Assembly (NCBI GenBank): GCA_045593725.1 | Contig: JAZNXE010000016.1 | Span: forward strand, 1-29,787 | Length of the DNA: 29,787 bases | Reading direction: 5' to 3' | Source: HGM12713 sp045593725 | Lineage (GTDB): Bacteria; Bacillota; Clostridia; Oscillospirales; CAG-272 | Shown here: in pieces, positions 15,481 through 22,103 of the stretch | Position numbering within the stretch: position 1 is the stretch's first letter | How the letters are laid out: each line of letters opens with the position of its first letter | Notes under the pieces: generated by a model | The model's database searches: none | What the model was told of the DNA's origin: nothing | Seen by the model: the letters and a program-made list of their open reading frames with translations, nothing else | Program-made: the position numbers and the translations under genes

Positions 15481-16440
15481 ATGATAAAAAATTACGGTCC
15501 CGAGGGTTCTCTTCTTTTACTGCCCGAAAACCGAGAGTACATATCCTCCTTGGGGGGGCTTGAAAAGGCATTTGTGGAAGGAAGAATACTTGAATCCACT
15601 GTCCTTTTATGCGATAGCGCCCTAAGGCTACACGTGGATTTAGGGGAAATTACGGGAATAATTGAAAAGGAAGAAAGCGTTTTCTGCCGTTCGGGAGAAA
15701 TAATAAAAGATATCGCCATAATCACACGGGTGGGTAAGCCCATCGCCTTTAAGGTCATAGGCTTCAAGCGGGAAAACGGCAAGACTGTTGCGGTGCTGTC
15801 CCGCAGAGCCGCTCAGGAGGAATGTCAAAAACGCTTTGTGGCTTCTCTTAAGCCGGGAGATATTATTCCCGCCAGAGTTACCCATCTTGAGAGCTTTGGC
15901 GCTTTCGTTGATATCGGCTGCGGACTTTCCTCCCTCTTGACAGTGGATAGCATCTCGGTTTCGCGCATATCTCACCCGCGGGATAGGCTTTCGGTAGGCG
16001 AAAGCATCTACGTAGTGGTCAAGGGGCGCGAGGAAGGCAGTGACAGAATATACGTAAGTATGAAGGAGCTTCTGGGCACCTGGCAGGAAAACGCTTCGCT
16101 TTTCGAGGTTGGTCAGACCGTGGCAGGTATAGTGCGAAGCATTGAGGACTATGGCGTATTTATCGAGCTTGCCCCAAACCTTGCGGGACTGGCTGAGATA
16201 CGGGAGGATACACGGGACAGAGAGATAGCCAAGGTAGGCAATACTACCGCGGTGTACATAAAAAGCATTCTTCCCGACCGAATGAAGATAAAGCTTGTTC
16301 TTATCGACCTATACCGCGGAGCAGCCGCGGAAAGCAAACGCCGCTATTTTATTGACTGTGAAAAGGTGTCCCATATTTCAAAATGGCAATACTCTCCTTC
16401 GGGTGCGCCTAAAATTATAGAGAGTGTATTTGATATGTAA
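15481..16440 (+). CDS. S1-domain RNA-binding protein (RpsA-like)
   Basis: A 319-aa protein with one degenerate OB/S1-like segment at about 35-110 and two clear S1 domains at about 125-196 (LKPGDIIPARVTHLESFGAF... IYVSMKELL) and 207-275 (VGQTVAGIVRSIEDYGVFIEL). Such proteins bind single-stranded RNA on or near the ribosome; many clostridia carry a short RpsA-like protein with this layout. The C-terminal 45 residues are non-S1 and unrecognised. GGAGG lies 7 bases before the ATG. It follows sigG but is separated from it by a terminator, so it is probably expressed independently. A housekeeping role and a sporulation role both remain possible. Confidence 0.82.
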   Translation: MIKNYGPEGSLLLLPENREYISSLGGLEKAFVEGRILESTVLLCDSALRLHVDLGEITGIIEKEESVFCRSGEIIKDIAIITRVGKPIAFKVIGFKRENGKTVAVLSRRAAQEECQKRFVASLKPGDIIPARVTHLESFGAFVDIGCGLSSLLTVDSISVSRISHPRDRLSVGESIYVVVKGREEGSDRIYVSMKELLGTWQENASLFEVGQTVAGIVRSIEDYGVFIELAPNLAGLAEIREDTRDREIAKVGNTTAVYIKSILPDRMKIKLVLIDLYRGAAAESKRRYFIDCEKVSHISKWQYSPSGAPKIIESVFDM

Positions 16441-16443
16441 AGG

Positions 16444-16658
16444 GGCTGCTTCATTTAGCGCAGAACAAAAACACACGAAAGTAAATAATAGAAAATACCG
16501 CTTTGCTATCAGGATTTGGTAGTAAAGCGGTTTTTTCGTAGAAATTCTTGCGAATTTCGATTTTTATGTGTGTTTTTTAGCCGCGTTTTGGCTCTCTGGC
16601 GTACCTTTGTACGCCGACGAGAACCAAATCACGACTTCTGCATCTAAATGACTCAGCC
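16444..16658. mobile_element. MITE-like non-coding element with terminal inverted repeats
   Basis: The ends form terminal inverted repeats: 16444-16465 against the reverse complement of 16636-16658. They share GGCTG, TCATTTAG and GCAGAA in the same order, 19 matching positions over 22-23 bases. Inside lie a second inverted pair (AAAAACACAC 16467-16476 / GTGTGTTTTT 16568-16577) and three hairpins at 16497-16531, 16541-16558 and 16598-16615. It fits exactly between the converging S1-domain and hydF genes, 3 and 4 bases from their stop codons. It encodes no protein. I see no target-site duplication and no second copy in the window, so the mobile interpretation is an inference from structure. Confidence 0.55.
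16497..16536 (+). terminator. Terminator for the S1-domain gene, inside the inverted-repeat element
   Basis: ACCGCTTT and AAAGCGGT form an 8-bp stem extended by six further pairs (some G-U) to a 7-base loop; TTTTTT follows. This is a strong plus-strand intrinsic terminator carried by the element. Confidence 0.8.
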
Positions 16659-16662
16659 ATTT

Positions 16663-17862
16663 TTATAATTCTGCCAGTATCTCGGGAAAGACCTCAAGGC
16701 TGCGGCGTAGTATGCCGTGGGTATGGGCAATCACCATTCCGTAATTTGTCATAGGAACGCCGCTATCTCTCGCCTGACGCACTCTGTATTGCATTTCCCT
16801 CTCGGTCAGCATACAGCCGCCGCAATGTATAACTAACCTGTACTCCGACACGTCCTCGGGAAAATCTCTGCCTGACGTAAACTCAAATATCGGCTTCTTT
16901 TTGGTATATTGGGATATCCAAGCAGGAAGCTTGACCGTGCCTATATCTCCGCACTGCCTGTGATGGGTACAGCCCTCGGATATAAGTATCTTATCCCCGT
17001 CGCAAAGCTTATCAAGGGCAGCCACACCTCTTACCGCTTCTCTGAGATTTCCCTTATAACGGGCAAACAGAATAGAAAATGAAGTAAGAAGTATATCTTC
17101 GGGCACTATTTTTGATACCCTTCCAAAGGCTTGGGAATCGGTGATAACCAGCCTTGGCGGTTTCTTTAGGCTATCAAGTGTAGCCGACAGCTCAGTATCC
17201 CGACAGACAATCGCCTGCGCTCCCCCATCGAGAATATCACGTATGGTCTGCTGCTGAGGCAGAATAAGTCTGCCCTTGGGGGCGGCTTTATCTATGGGCA
17301 CTACAAGCACCGCGGTATCTCCCTGCCCCATAATATCCGACACAATACGTTTGTCATTCTCCGCGTTTGATACCAGAGATGCTATCCTCTCCTTTAGCTC
17401 GTTTATACCGATGCCCTTACTTGCGCTCACGTATATTGAGCGGCTGTCAGTAATATCTCTGCCCTCGGTAAGGTCGCATTTATTATACACTACAACGTAG
17501 GGTATATTCTTTTGCTCAAAAAGCGATATAAGCTCCTTATCAAGCTTACCGCATCCTACGGTAGCGTCCACCACCAGCACGGCAATATCCGCGTAATTAA
17601 GTATCTGCTTTGCTTTTTTCACACGCAGCTCCCCAAGCTCACCCTCGTCGTCAAGTCCCGGAGTATCTATGATAACCACAGGACCTAGGGGCAAAAGCTC
17701 CATTGCCTTTCTGACGGGGTCGGTGGTCGTACCCTTTACCTCCGAAACCACGGAAAGCTCCTGACCTGTCACGGCATTTACAAGGCTTGATTTACCCGCA
17801 TTACGCATACCGAAAAAACCTATATGTATTCGCTCGGCGGATACAGCTTCATTAAGTCCCAT
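16663..17862 (-). CDS. hydF: [FeFe]-hydrogenase H-cluster maturation GTPase HydF
   Basis: Scaffold GTPase on which the 2Fe subcluster is assembled before transfer to apo-hydrogenase. The GTPase domain shows the P-loop GMRNAGKSS at 18-26, DTPG at 66-69 and NKCD at 127-130. The C-terminal cluster-binding motif C-x-H-(x45)-H-C-x-x-C is complete: C298, H300, H346, C347, C350. The frame continues 7 codons upstream to an ATG overlapping the hydG stop, but AAAGGAG sits 4 bases before the ATG at 17862 and HydF proteins begin MGLNE, so I use that start (399 aa). It is the last gene of the hyd operon. Confidence 0.96.
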   Translation of the reverse strand: MGLNEAVSAERIHIGFFGMRNAGKSSLVNAVTGQELSVVSEVKGTTTDPVRKAMELLPLGPVVIIDTPGLDDEGELGELRVKKAKQILNYADIAVLVVDATVGCGKLDKELISLFEQKNIPYVVVYNKCDLTEGRDITDSRSIYVSASKGIGINELKERIASLVSNAENDKRIVSDIMGQGDTAVLVVPIDKAAPKGRLILPQQQTIRDILDGGAQAIVCRDTELSATLDSLKKPPRLVITDSQAFGRVSKIVPEDILLTSFSILFARYKGNLREAVRGVAALDKLCDGDKILISEGCTHHRQCGDIGTVKLPAWISQYTKKKPIFEFTSGRDFPEDVSEYRLVIHCGGCMLTEREMQYRVRQARDSGVPMTNYGMVIAHTHGILRRSLEVFPEILAEL

Positions 17863-17882
17863 AAATCTCCTTTCCAAAGGCA

Positions 17883-19331
17883 TCAGAAGCGGAAATCTCT
17901 CCTGTTTGACGCCTTTATATTCTCTATATTTTCTTTGGCTATACCTCTTACCTTTTCGTTAGGTATCTTGTTAAGCTCTTCTTCTATAAGCTCAAAGCCT
18001 ATTTTCTTTGTTTCGTCGCTGGCATAGTCAACGAGATATTCGGTAAGAGTCATCAGGGCGTTGGGATGACAGCAGTTAAGTATCTGTCCGCTCTTGCAAA
18101 GGCTCATAAATCGGTCGCCCGTTCTTCCCTCTCTGTAACAAGCTGTGCAGAAGGACGGAATATGTCCCATCCTCATAAGCCAACCTACGACCTCGTCAAG
18201 GGTGCGCTGGTCGGATACGTCAAACTGCTCGGAGTCGTGAGGACGCTCCGCCTCGGTGTAACCGCCTACCGAGGTACGGGAAGCCCCGCTTATCTGGGAT
18301 ATACCGCAGTTGAGGACCTTACCTCTTACCTCCTCGGACTCTCTGGTGGAGATTATCATCCCCGTATAAGGAACGGCTATGCGGATACAAGCTATTATCT
18401 TCTCAAAAAGCTCGTCGGAAATAGAGTTATCAAACGCGCTGGGGTCTATATCGTCAGCCTTCTTGAGTCTGGGAACGCTTATGGTGTGAGGACCTACTCC
18501 GTGAACAGCCTCAAGATGCTCCGCGTGCATCATAAGTCCTACAAATTCGTACTTGTAAAGCTCAAGTCCGAAGAGCACTCCAAGTCCTACGTCGTCAATT
18601 CCGCCCTCCATAGCTCTGTCCATAGCCTCGGTATGGTAATCATAATCGTGCTTAGGTCCTGTGGGATGAAGCTTCAGATAGCTTTCCTTATGATAGGTTT
18701 CCTGAAAAAGTATGTAAGTGCCTATTCCCGCGTCCTTAAGCTTGCGGTAATTTTCCACGGTAGTCGCGGCAATATTAACGTTTACTCTGCGGATAGCTCC
18801 ATTCTTGTGCTTTATGCTGTAAATTGTATCTATACATTCAAGAATATACTCTATTGGGTTATTTACAGGGTCCTCGCCCGCCTCTATGGCAAGACGCTTA
18901 TGCCCCATATCCTGAAGCGCTATTACCTCACGGCGCACCTCATCCTGAGTAAGCTTCTTTCTGGCTATGTGCTTATTTTTAAGATGGTAGGGGCAATACA
19001 CGCATCCGTTTACGCAATAGTTAGAAAGATATAGGGGCGCGAACATTACTATTCTGTTACCGTAAAAGGCAAGCTTTATCTCCTCGGCAAGCTTGAACAT
19101 TCTTTCGGTCATCTCGGGAATATCGCAGGCAAGAAGAACAGCCGCCTCTCTGTGGGAAAGTCCCGCGCAAACCGTACCGTTTTCTGTCTTTTTAGGTCTT
19201 GCCTTTTCAAGTATTTCCTCTATAAGCGCTCTGTTGCTCTTATTCGCCTCGGCGTATTCAAGAGTTGCGAGTATCTCTCCGTCGTTTATAAATTCTTCCG
19301 CTTTAAGCGATTTGGGATTGTAAAGTGCCAT
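17883..19331 (-). CDS. hydG: [FeFe]-hydrogenase maturase HydG (radical SAM tyrosine lyase)
   Basis: Cleaves tyrosine to p-cresol and dehydroglycine, the source of the CO and CN- ligands of the H-cluster. The radical-SAM cluster motif C-x3-C-x2-C is C106, C110, C113 (CVNGCVYC). The C-terminal motif for the second cluster, C-x2-C-x22-C, is C395, C398, C421. Both are intact, and the 482-aa length is standard. This separates it from ThiH, which lacks the C-terminal motif. AAAGG precedes the ATG. It lies 20 bases after hydE and just before hydF in one transcript. Confidence 0.97.
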   Translation of the reverse strand: MALYNPKSLKAEEFINDGEILATLEYAEANKSNRALIEEILEKARPKKTENGTVCAGLSHREAAVLLACDIPEMTERMFKLAEEIKLAFYGNRIVMFAPLYLSNYCVNGCVYCPYHLKNKHIARKKLTQDEVRREVIALQDMGHKRLAIEAGEDPVNNPIEYILECIDTIYSIKHKNGAIRRVNVNIAATTVENYRKLKDAGIGTYILFQETYHKESYLKLHPTGPKHDYDYHTEAMDRAMEGGIDDVGLGVLFGLELYKYEFVGLMMHAEHLEAVHGVGPHTISVPRLKKADDIDPSAFDNSISDELFEKIIACIRIAVPYTGMIISTRESEEVRGKVLNCGISQISGASRTSVGGYTEAERPHDSEQFDVSDQRTLDEVVGWLMRMGHIPSFCTACYREGRTGDRFMSLCKSGQILNCCHPNALMTLTEYLVDYASDETKKIGFELIEEELNKIPNEKVRGIAKENIENIKASNRRDFRF

Positions 19332-19351
19332 CTTTTATTTCCTTTCGGTAA

Positions 19352-20407
19352 TTAAATTTCTGTTTTTGCGTCACCTCTGTCGCACACTACCTCGTAGCCT
19401 ATGGAAAGCATACGCGATTTAAGCTGGTCAAGGGCCTGTGCCGACTCGGCATTAGTATATAGCTTATTGTTATACAACTCGTATTTTTTGCGGGTATCCG
19501 CGGGTGAAAGATTAGGCATAACCACGTTAGCTCCCGCAAGAATCCCCTTCTCTCTTCCGTTTCCGTCTATGCTTCCCAGCGCCGTAGTGGCGGGAAGAAG
19601 TATATTTGGGCATATAAGCCTTATTATAGACAAGAGATAGCAGGTAAGCTCCGCGCTTCCCGCAGGACAATGGGCAAAATCCGTAGCCTTATGAGGTATA
19701 AACGGACCTATGCCGCACATCTGGGGCTTAAATTCCTCTATAAATTTGAGGTCGGTCGCAATATCCTTATTGGTTTGATAGGGTGAGCCTACCATAAAGC
19801 CACAGCCCGTTTGAAATCCTATTTCCTTAAGATTATAAAGGCATTTCATCCTGTTATCCCAGCTCATCTCCTTGGGGTGAAGCTTGGCGTAGTGCTCGGA
19901 GTTTGCCGTTTCGTGCCTTAAAAGATATCGGTCAGCACCTGCCTCATACAGCTTTTGATAGCTCTCTCGGCTTCTCTCTCCAAGCGAAAGAGTTACGGCA
20001 CAGTCGGGGTATCTTTCTTTTATTTCCTTTATTATAGAGCAAACCACCTCATCGGTAAAATACGCATCCTCTCCTCCTTGCAAAACGAAGGTGCGAAAGC
20101 CTAATGCATATCCCTCATCACAGCAGGAGAGTATCTGTTCGCGTGTCAAGCGGTAGCGCTCACAGTCAGTATTACCGCCTCTTATACCGCAATAAAAACA
20201 GTTGTTTTTGCATATATTGCTTATCTCTATAAGACCGCGGATGAACACCTTGTTTCCGTAATGCTTTTTACGCGCCTCCACGGCTCTTTCGGTGGCGTAG
20301 GCTACCGCCTTTGGAGTCGGGTTTGCCACCAGAATTTCGTATTCGTCAAGTGTAAGAGAGCCGCTGCTTTGAAGCTTATCTATAAGCTTAATTATTTTTT
20401 CTGTCAT
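19352..20407 (-). CDS. hydE: [FeFe]-hydrogenase maturase HydE (radical SAM)
   Basis: Radical SAM enzyme that acts on the HydG organometallic product toward the dithiolate-bridged 2Fe subcluster. The C-x3-C-x2-C motif is C66, C70, C73 (CKNNCFYC), followed by GIRGGN. The remaining barrel resembles BioB and PylB, but the tight linkage to hydG and hydF settles the assignment. The length of 351 aa is usual. The ATG follows the stop of the regulator gene by two bases (TAA-AT-ATG) with little Shine-Dalgarno sequence, so translation probably depends on coupling. Confidence 0.96.
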   Translation of the reverse strand: MTEKIIKLIDKLQSSGSLTLDEYEILVANPTPKAVAYATERAVEARKKHYGNKVFIRGLIEISNICKNNCFYCGIRGGNTDCERYRLTREQILSCCDEGYALGFRTFVLQGGEDAYFTDEVVCSIIKEIKERYPDCAVTLSLGERSRESYQKLYEAGADRYLLRHETANSEHYAKLHPKEMSWDNRMKCLYNLKEIGFQTGCGFMVGSPYQTNKDIATDLKFIEEFKPQMCGIGPFIPHKATDFAHCPAGSAELTCYLLSIIRLICPNILLPATTALGSIDGNGREKGILAGANVVMPNLSPADTRKKYELYNNKLYTNAESAQALDQLKSRMLSIGYEVVCDRGDAKTEI

Positions 20408-20408
20408 A

Positions 20409-20651
20409 TTATTTCGAGTAAGCGGTCTTTACGCTTATTCCCTCAAGATTTCCTACTTTACCCGCAAGAGCTGAAATAATATCCTGCGGCGCATCTATTG
20501 CAATGCTTACTATGTTGATATTTCTATCTCTGTAAGGTATTCCCATACGTCCTATGATATACCTTCCGTAGTCGTGCAGCAGCGCATTCAAAGCCTCGAC
20601 CGAGTCGGTGTTTTCTACGATTATCCCCATTACCGCTATTCTTGTTTCCAT
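20409..20651 (-). CDS. TM1266-family putative regulator of the iron-only hydrogenase system
   Basis: An 80-aa ferredoxin-like/ACT-like small protein of the TM1266 family, which is regularly encoded beside hydE/hydG/hydF and is annotated as a putative hydrogenase-system regulator. It has the opening METRIAVMGIIVE, a helix around 17-30, and the segment INIVSIAIDAP near 46-55. There is no DNA-binding domain of its own, so if it regulates, it may do so by ligand binding or with a partner. It is the first gene of the operon, directly after a terminator-antiterminator leader, with AGGAGG just before the ATG. Confidence 0.9.
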   Translation of the reverse strand: METRIAVMGIIVENTDSVEALNALLHDYGRYIIGRMGIPYRDRNINIVSIAIDAPQDIISALAGKVGNLEGISVKTAYSK

Positions 20652-20768
20652 ACATTCCTCCTAAAAAAATAGCCATACCCCAAAGGTATGGCTATGCTAC
20701 TGCGCACATATTTTCCCATACCTTCAAGTCAGAGCCTACACTCTTGTTTTCAGGAACAGCTTTATTTC
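20652..20768 (-). ncRNA. Structured 5' leader of the hyd operon with terminator/antiterminator (unassigned riboswitch-like attenuator)
   Basis: The transcript from the promoter at 20775-20803 has a leader of about 117 bases. It ends in a strong terminator: an 11-bp stem (20669-20679 with 20685-20695) followed by seven U (20663-20669), which abuts the AGGAGG ribosome binding site at 20657-20662. Upstream, AAGGUAUGG (20716-20724) is perfectly complementary to CCAUACCUU (20683-20691) in the 5' arm of the terminator and could form a competing antiterminator. A small hairpin (CAAG/CUUG, 20725-20746) precedes it. This is the layout of a transcriptional riboswitch or protein-controlled attenuator. 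I could not match it to any class I know. Confidence 0.65.
20663..20695 (-). terminator. Leader terminator upstream of the hyd operon start codon
   Basis: An 11-bp perfect stem (AUAGCCAUACC / GGUAUGGCUAU) with a 5-base loop and seven U. It stands between promoter and first gene, so it must be overcome for hyd expression. Confidence 0.85.
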
Positions 20769-20774
20769 ACACGT

Positions 20775-20803
20775 ATTATACCACAAAAGAACAACCGTGT
20801 CAA
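20775..20803 (-). promoter_or_regulatory. SigA promoter of the hyd operon
   Basis: A consensus match: TTGACA (20798-20803), 17 bases, TATAAT (20775-20780). It is strong by sequence, so the leader terminator is probably the controlling step. Confidence 0.9.
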
Positions 20804-20843
20804 GACTTTGATAAAAAAATAACACTTTCTTTTTTAAAAAGAA

Positions 20844-20867
20844 AAAAGAGCGCACACGCGCTCTTTT
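20844..20867 (-). terminator. Intrinsic terminator after rpmA
   Basis: A 7-bp GC-rich stem (AGAGCGC / GCGCTCT) flanked by A and T runs; on the minus strand TTTTTTC follows. It lies a few bases past the rpmA stop and ends the rplU-prp-rpmA operon. Confidence 0.88.
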
Positions 20868-20872
20868 ATTCT

Positions 20873-21151
20873 TTAGTCAGCGTAAACGCTAACCTGCTTT
20901 TTAGCCTTTGTCTTCTGCTCGAACTTAACCTTACCGTCGATAAGAGCGAAGAGTGTGTCATCCTTACCGATACCAACGTTGTTACCGGGATGCATAGCTG
21001 TTCCTCTCTGTCTTACGATAATGTTACCGGCGAGAACTGCCTGTCCGTCAGCCTTCTTTACGCCAAGGCGCTTAGACTCACTGTCACGGCCGTTTTTGGT
21101 AGAACCAACACCCTTTTTATGAGCAAAGAACTGCAAACTAAGTCTTAACAT
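20873..21151 (-). CDS. rpmA: 50S ribosomal protein L27
   Basis: Large-subunit protein near the peptidyl transferase centre. Conserved GVGSTKNGRDSESKRLGVKK follows a Firmicutes-type N-terminal extension MLRLSLQFFA; the Prp cleavage site is LQFFA|HKKG. The reading frame is open far upstream, but GGAGG before the ATG at 21151 and the family N-terminus fix the start (92 aa). It is the last gene of the operon, after prp, whose product removes the extension so that L27 becomes functional. Confidence 0.97.
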   Translation of the reverse strand: MLRLSLQFFAHKKGVGSTKNGRDSESKRLGVKKADGQAVLAGNIIVRQRGTAMHPGNNVGIGKDDTLFALIDGKVKFEQKTKAKKQVSVYAD

Positions 21152-21215
21152 TATTCGTTCCTCCGTTAATAAATGTAATTTTTTGTACAAACTCCAGATT
21201 GTAATAATTCCAGAA

Positions 21216-21575
21216 TCAGACGTAGTCAATATCCTTGACCTCAACGTCAAGAAAATCGTAATACTCCTCGCGAAGCTCGCTGAGCTGATAAAAATACGAC
21301 ATAAAAAGTCCTGATACCGCATATCTCTTGCGCTCGTCCTCCTCGAACTCTAAGAGAGCCGCCTTTGAACGAACCATTATATGCGTTGCGCCCTCGTCTA
21401 TGGTGTATTCCACATCCGACGCATACGCTACCTCAATTGTATTTATAACCAGCATAGTCATCGCCGACAGTGCCGAGCAAAGGATATCATCCCCCGCGTG
21501 ACCGTAGCCCGTATGACCGTGCTCCTCGAAGCCGTAAAAGACTCCTCCGCTTCTGAAAAAAACGATTTTGGTCAT
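21216..21575 (-). CDS. prp: Ribosomal-processing cysteine protease Prp (YsxB family)
   Basis: Small cysteine protease that removes the N-terminal extension of L27. The family signature is visible as GHTGYGHAGDDILCSALSA, with H21 and C33 as the expected catalytic pair. At 119 aa it has the normal length. It sits between rplU and rpmA, the conserved arrangement in Firmicutes, and the L27 of this operon carries the matching cleavage site. The start lies 8 bases after the rplU stop with only a weak ribosome binding site, suggesting coupling. Confidence 0.95.
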   Translation of the reverse strand: MTKIVFFRSGGVFYGFEEHGHTGYGHAGDDILCSALSAMTMLVINTIEVAYASDVEYTIDEGATHIMVRSKAALLEFEEDERKRYAVSGLFMSYFYQLSELREEYYDFLDVEVKDIDYV

Positions 21576-21583
21576 TTGGAAAA

Positions 21584-21895
21584 TCAGCCCTGAATGGACA
21601 GAATCTGAACCTTGGTGTAAGGCTGTCTGTGACCAATCTTCTTCTTCTCGTTCTTCTTAGCCTTGTACTTCATTACATAGATTTTTTTGCCCTTGCCGTT
21701 AGCAAGAACCTTTCCGCTGACAACAGCGCCTTCAACGTTAGGAGCACCTACCTTGAAGTCATTACCCATGGATACTGCCTTGACACAGTCAAAATTAACT
21801 GTATCTCCCTCGTTAACGTCGAGCTTCTCGATAAAGATTATATCGCCCTCGTTAACCTTGTACTGCTTTCCGCCTGTTTCAATGATTGCGTACAC
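21584..21895 (-). CDS. rplU: 50S ribosomal protein L21
   Basis: Large-subunit protein that binds 23S rRNA. The sequence YAIIETGGKQYKVNEGD and the C-terminal RQPYTKVQI are diagnostic. The frame opens at an earlier GTG (21904), but the family starts MYAIIETGG, and a GTG at 21895 lies a suitable distance from an AGAGG, so I use it (103 aa). It is the first gene of the rplU-prp-rpmA operon, with a consensus promoter about 90 bases upstream and a structured leader. Confidence 0.95.
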   Translation of the reverse strand: MYAIIETGGKQYKVNEGDIIFIEKLDVNEGDTVNFDCVKAVSMGNDFKVGAPNVEGAVVSGKVLANGKGKKIYVMKYKAKKNEKKKIGHRQPYTKVQILSIQG

Positions 21896-21976
21896 GAAAA
21901 GCACCTCTCTTTCTTTATAGACTCGCTAATACGGGTGGCGACGAGCGCACTTAAAAGACCCGACAATTATGCGGCA
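21896..21976 (-). promoter_or_regulatory. rplU leader, possible L21 leader element
   Basis: About 80 transcribed bases precede rplU. A GCUCG/CGAGU pairing (near 21926-21948) and a CGGGU/ACCCG pairing are possible. Firmicutes often carry an autoregulatory L21 leader at this place. I recognise the position but cannot confirm the Rfam structure by eye. Confidence 0.4.
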
Positions 21977-21982
21977 TTGTAT

Positions 21983-22011
21983 ATTATACCAAGTTGTCTT
22001 TAATTTGTCAA
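21983..22011 (-). promoter_or_regulatory. SigA promoter of rplU-prp-rpmA
   Basis: TTGACA (22006-22011), 17-base spacer, TATAAT (21983-21988): full consensus, as expected for a ribosomal protein operon. Confidence 0.9.
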
Positions 22012-22042
22012 GTGTTTTTTTGCTTTTTTTCGATATTTTCTC

Positions 22043-22084
22043 AAAAAAATTTACCGCGCCCAAAGGGGTGCTGAGGACGCGGTA
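22043..22084 (-). terminator. Intrinsic terminator after valS
   Basis: TACCGCG and CGCGGTA (22078-22084 and 22052-22058) form the stem, with an inner CCC/GGG pairing; seven T follow on the minus strand. Confidence 0.8.
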
Positions 22085-22103
22085 TTTTAAGGTGAATTTC
22101 CTA

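Noticed and set aside
18066..19034. A long plus-strand frame (322 codons) opposite hydG
   Set aside because: It lies entirely antisense to hydG, whose motifs are intact, and its product has no recognisable features; the same holds for the other long frames antisense to hisF, valS and the VTT gene.
21896..21976. rplU leader as a ligand-binding riboswitch
   Set aside because: The position fits an autoregulatory ribosomal-protein leader, and no antiterminator or terminator pair is visible.
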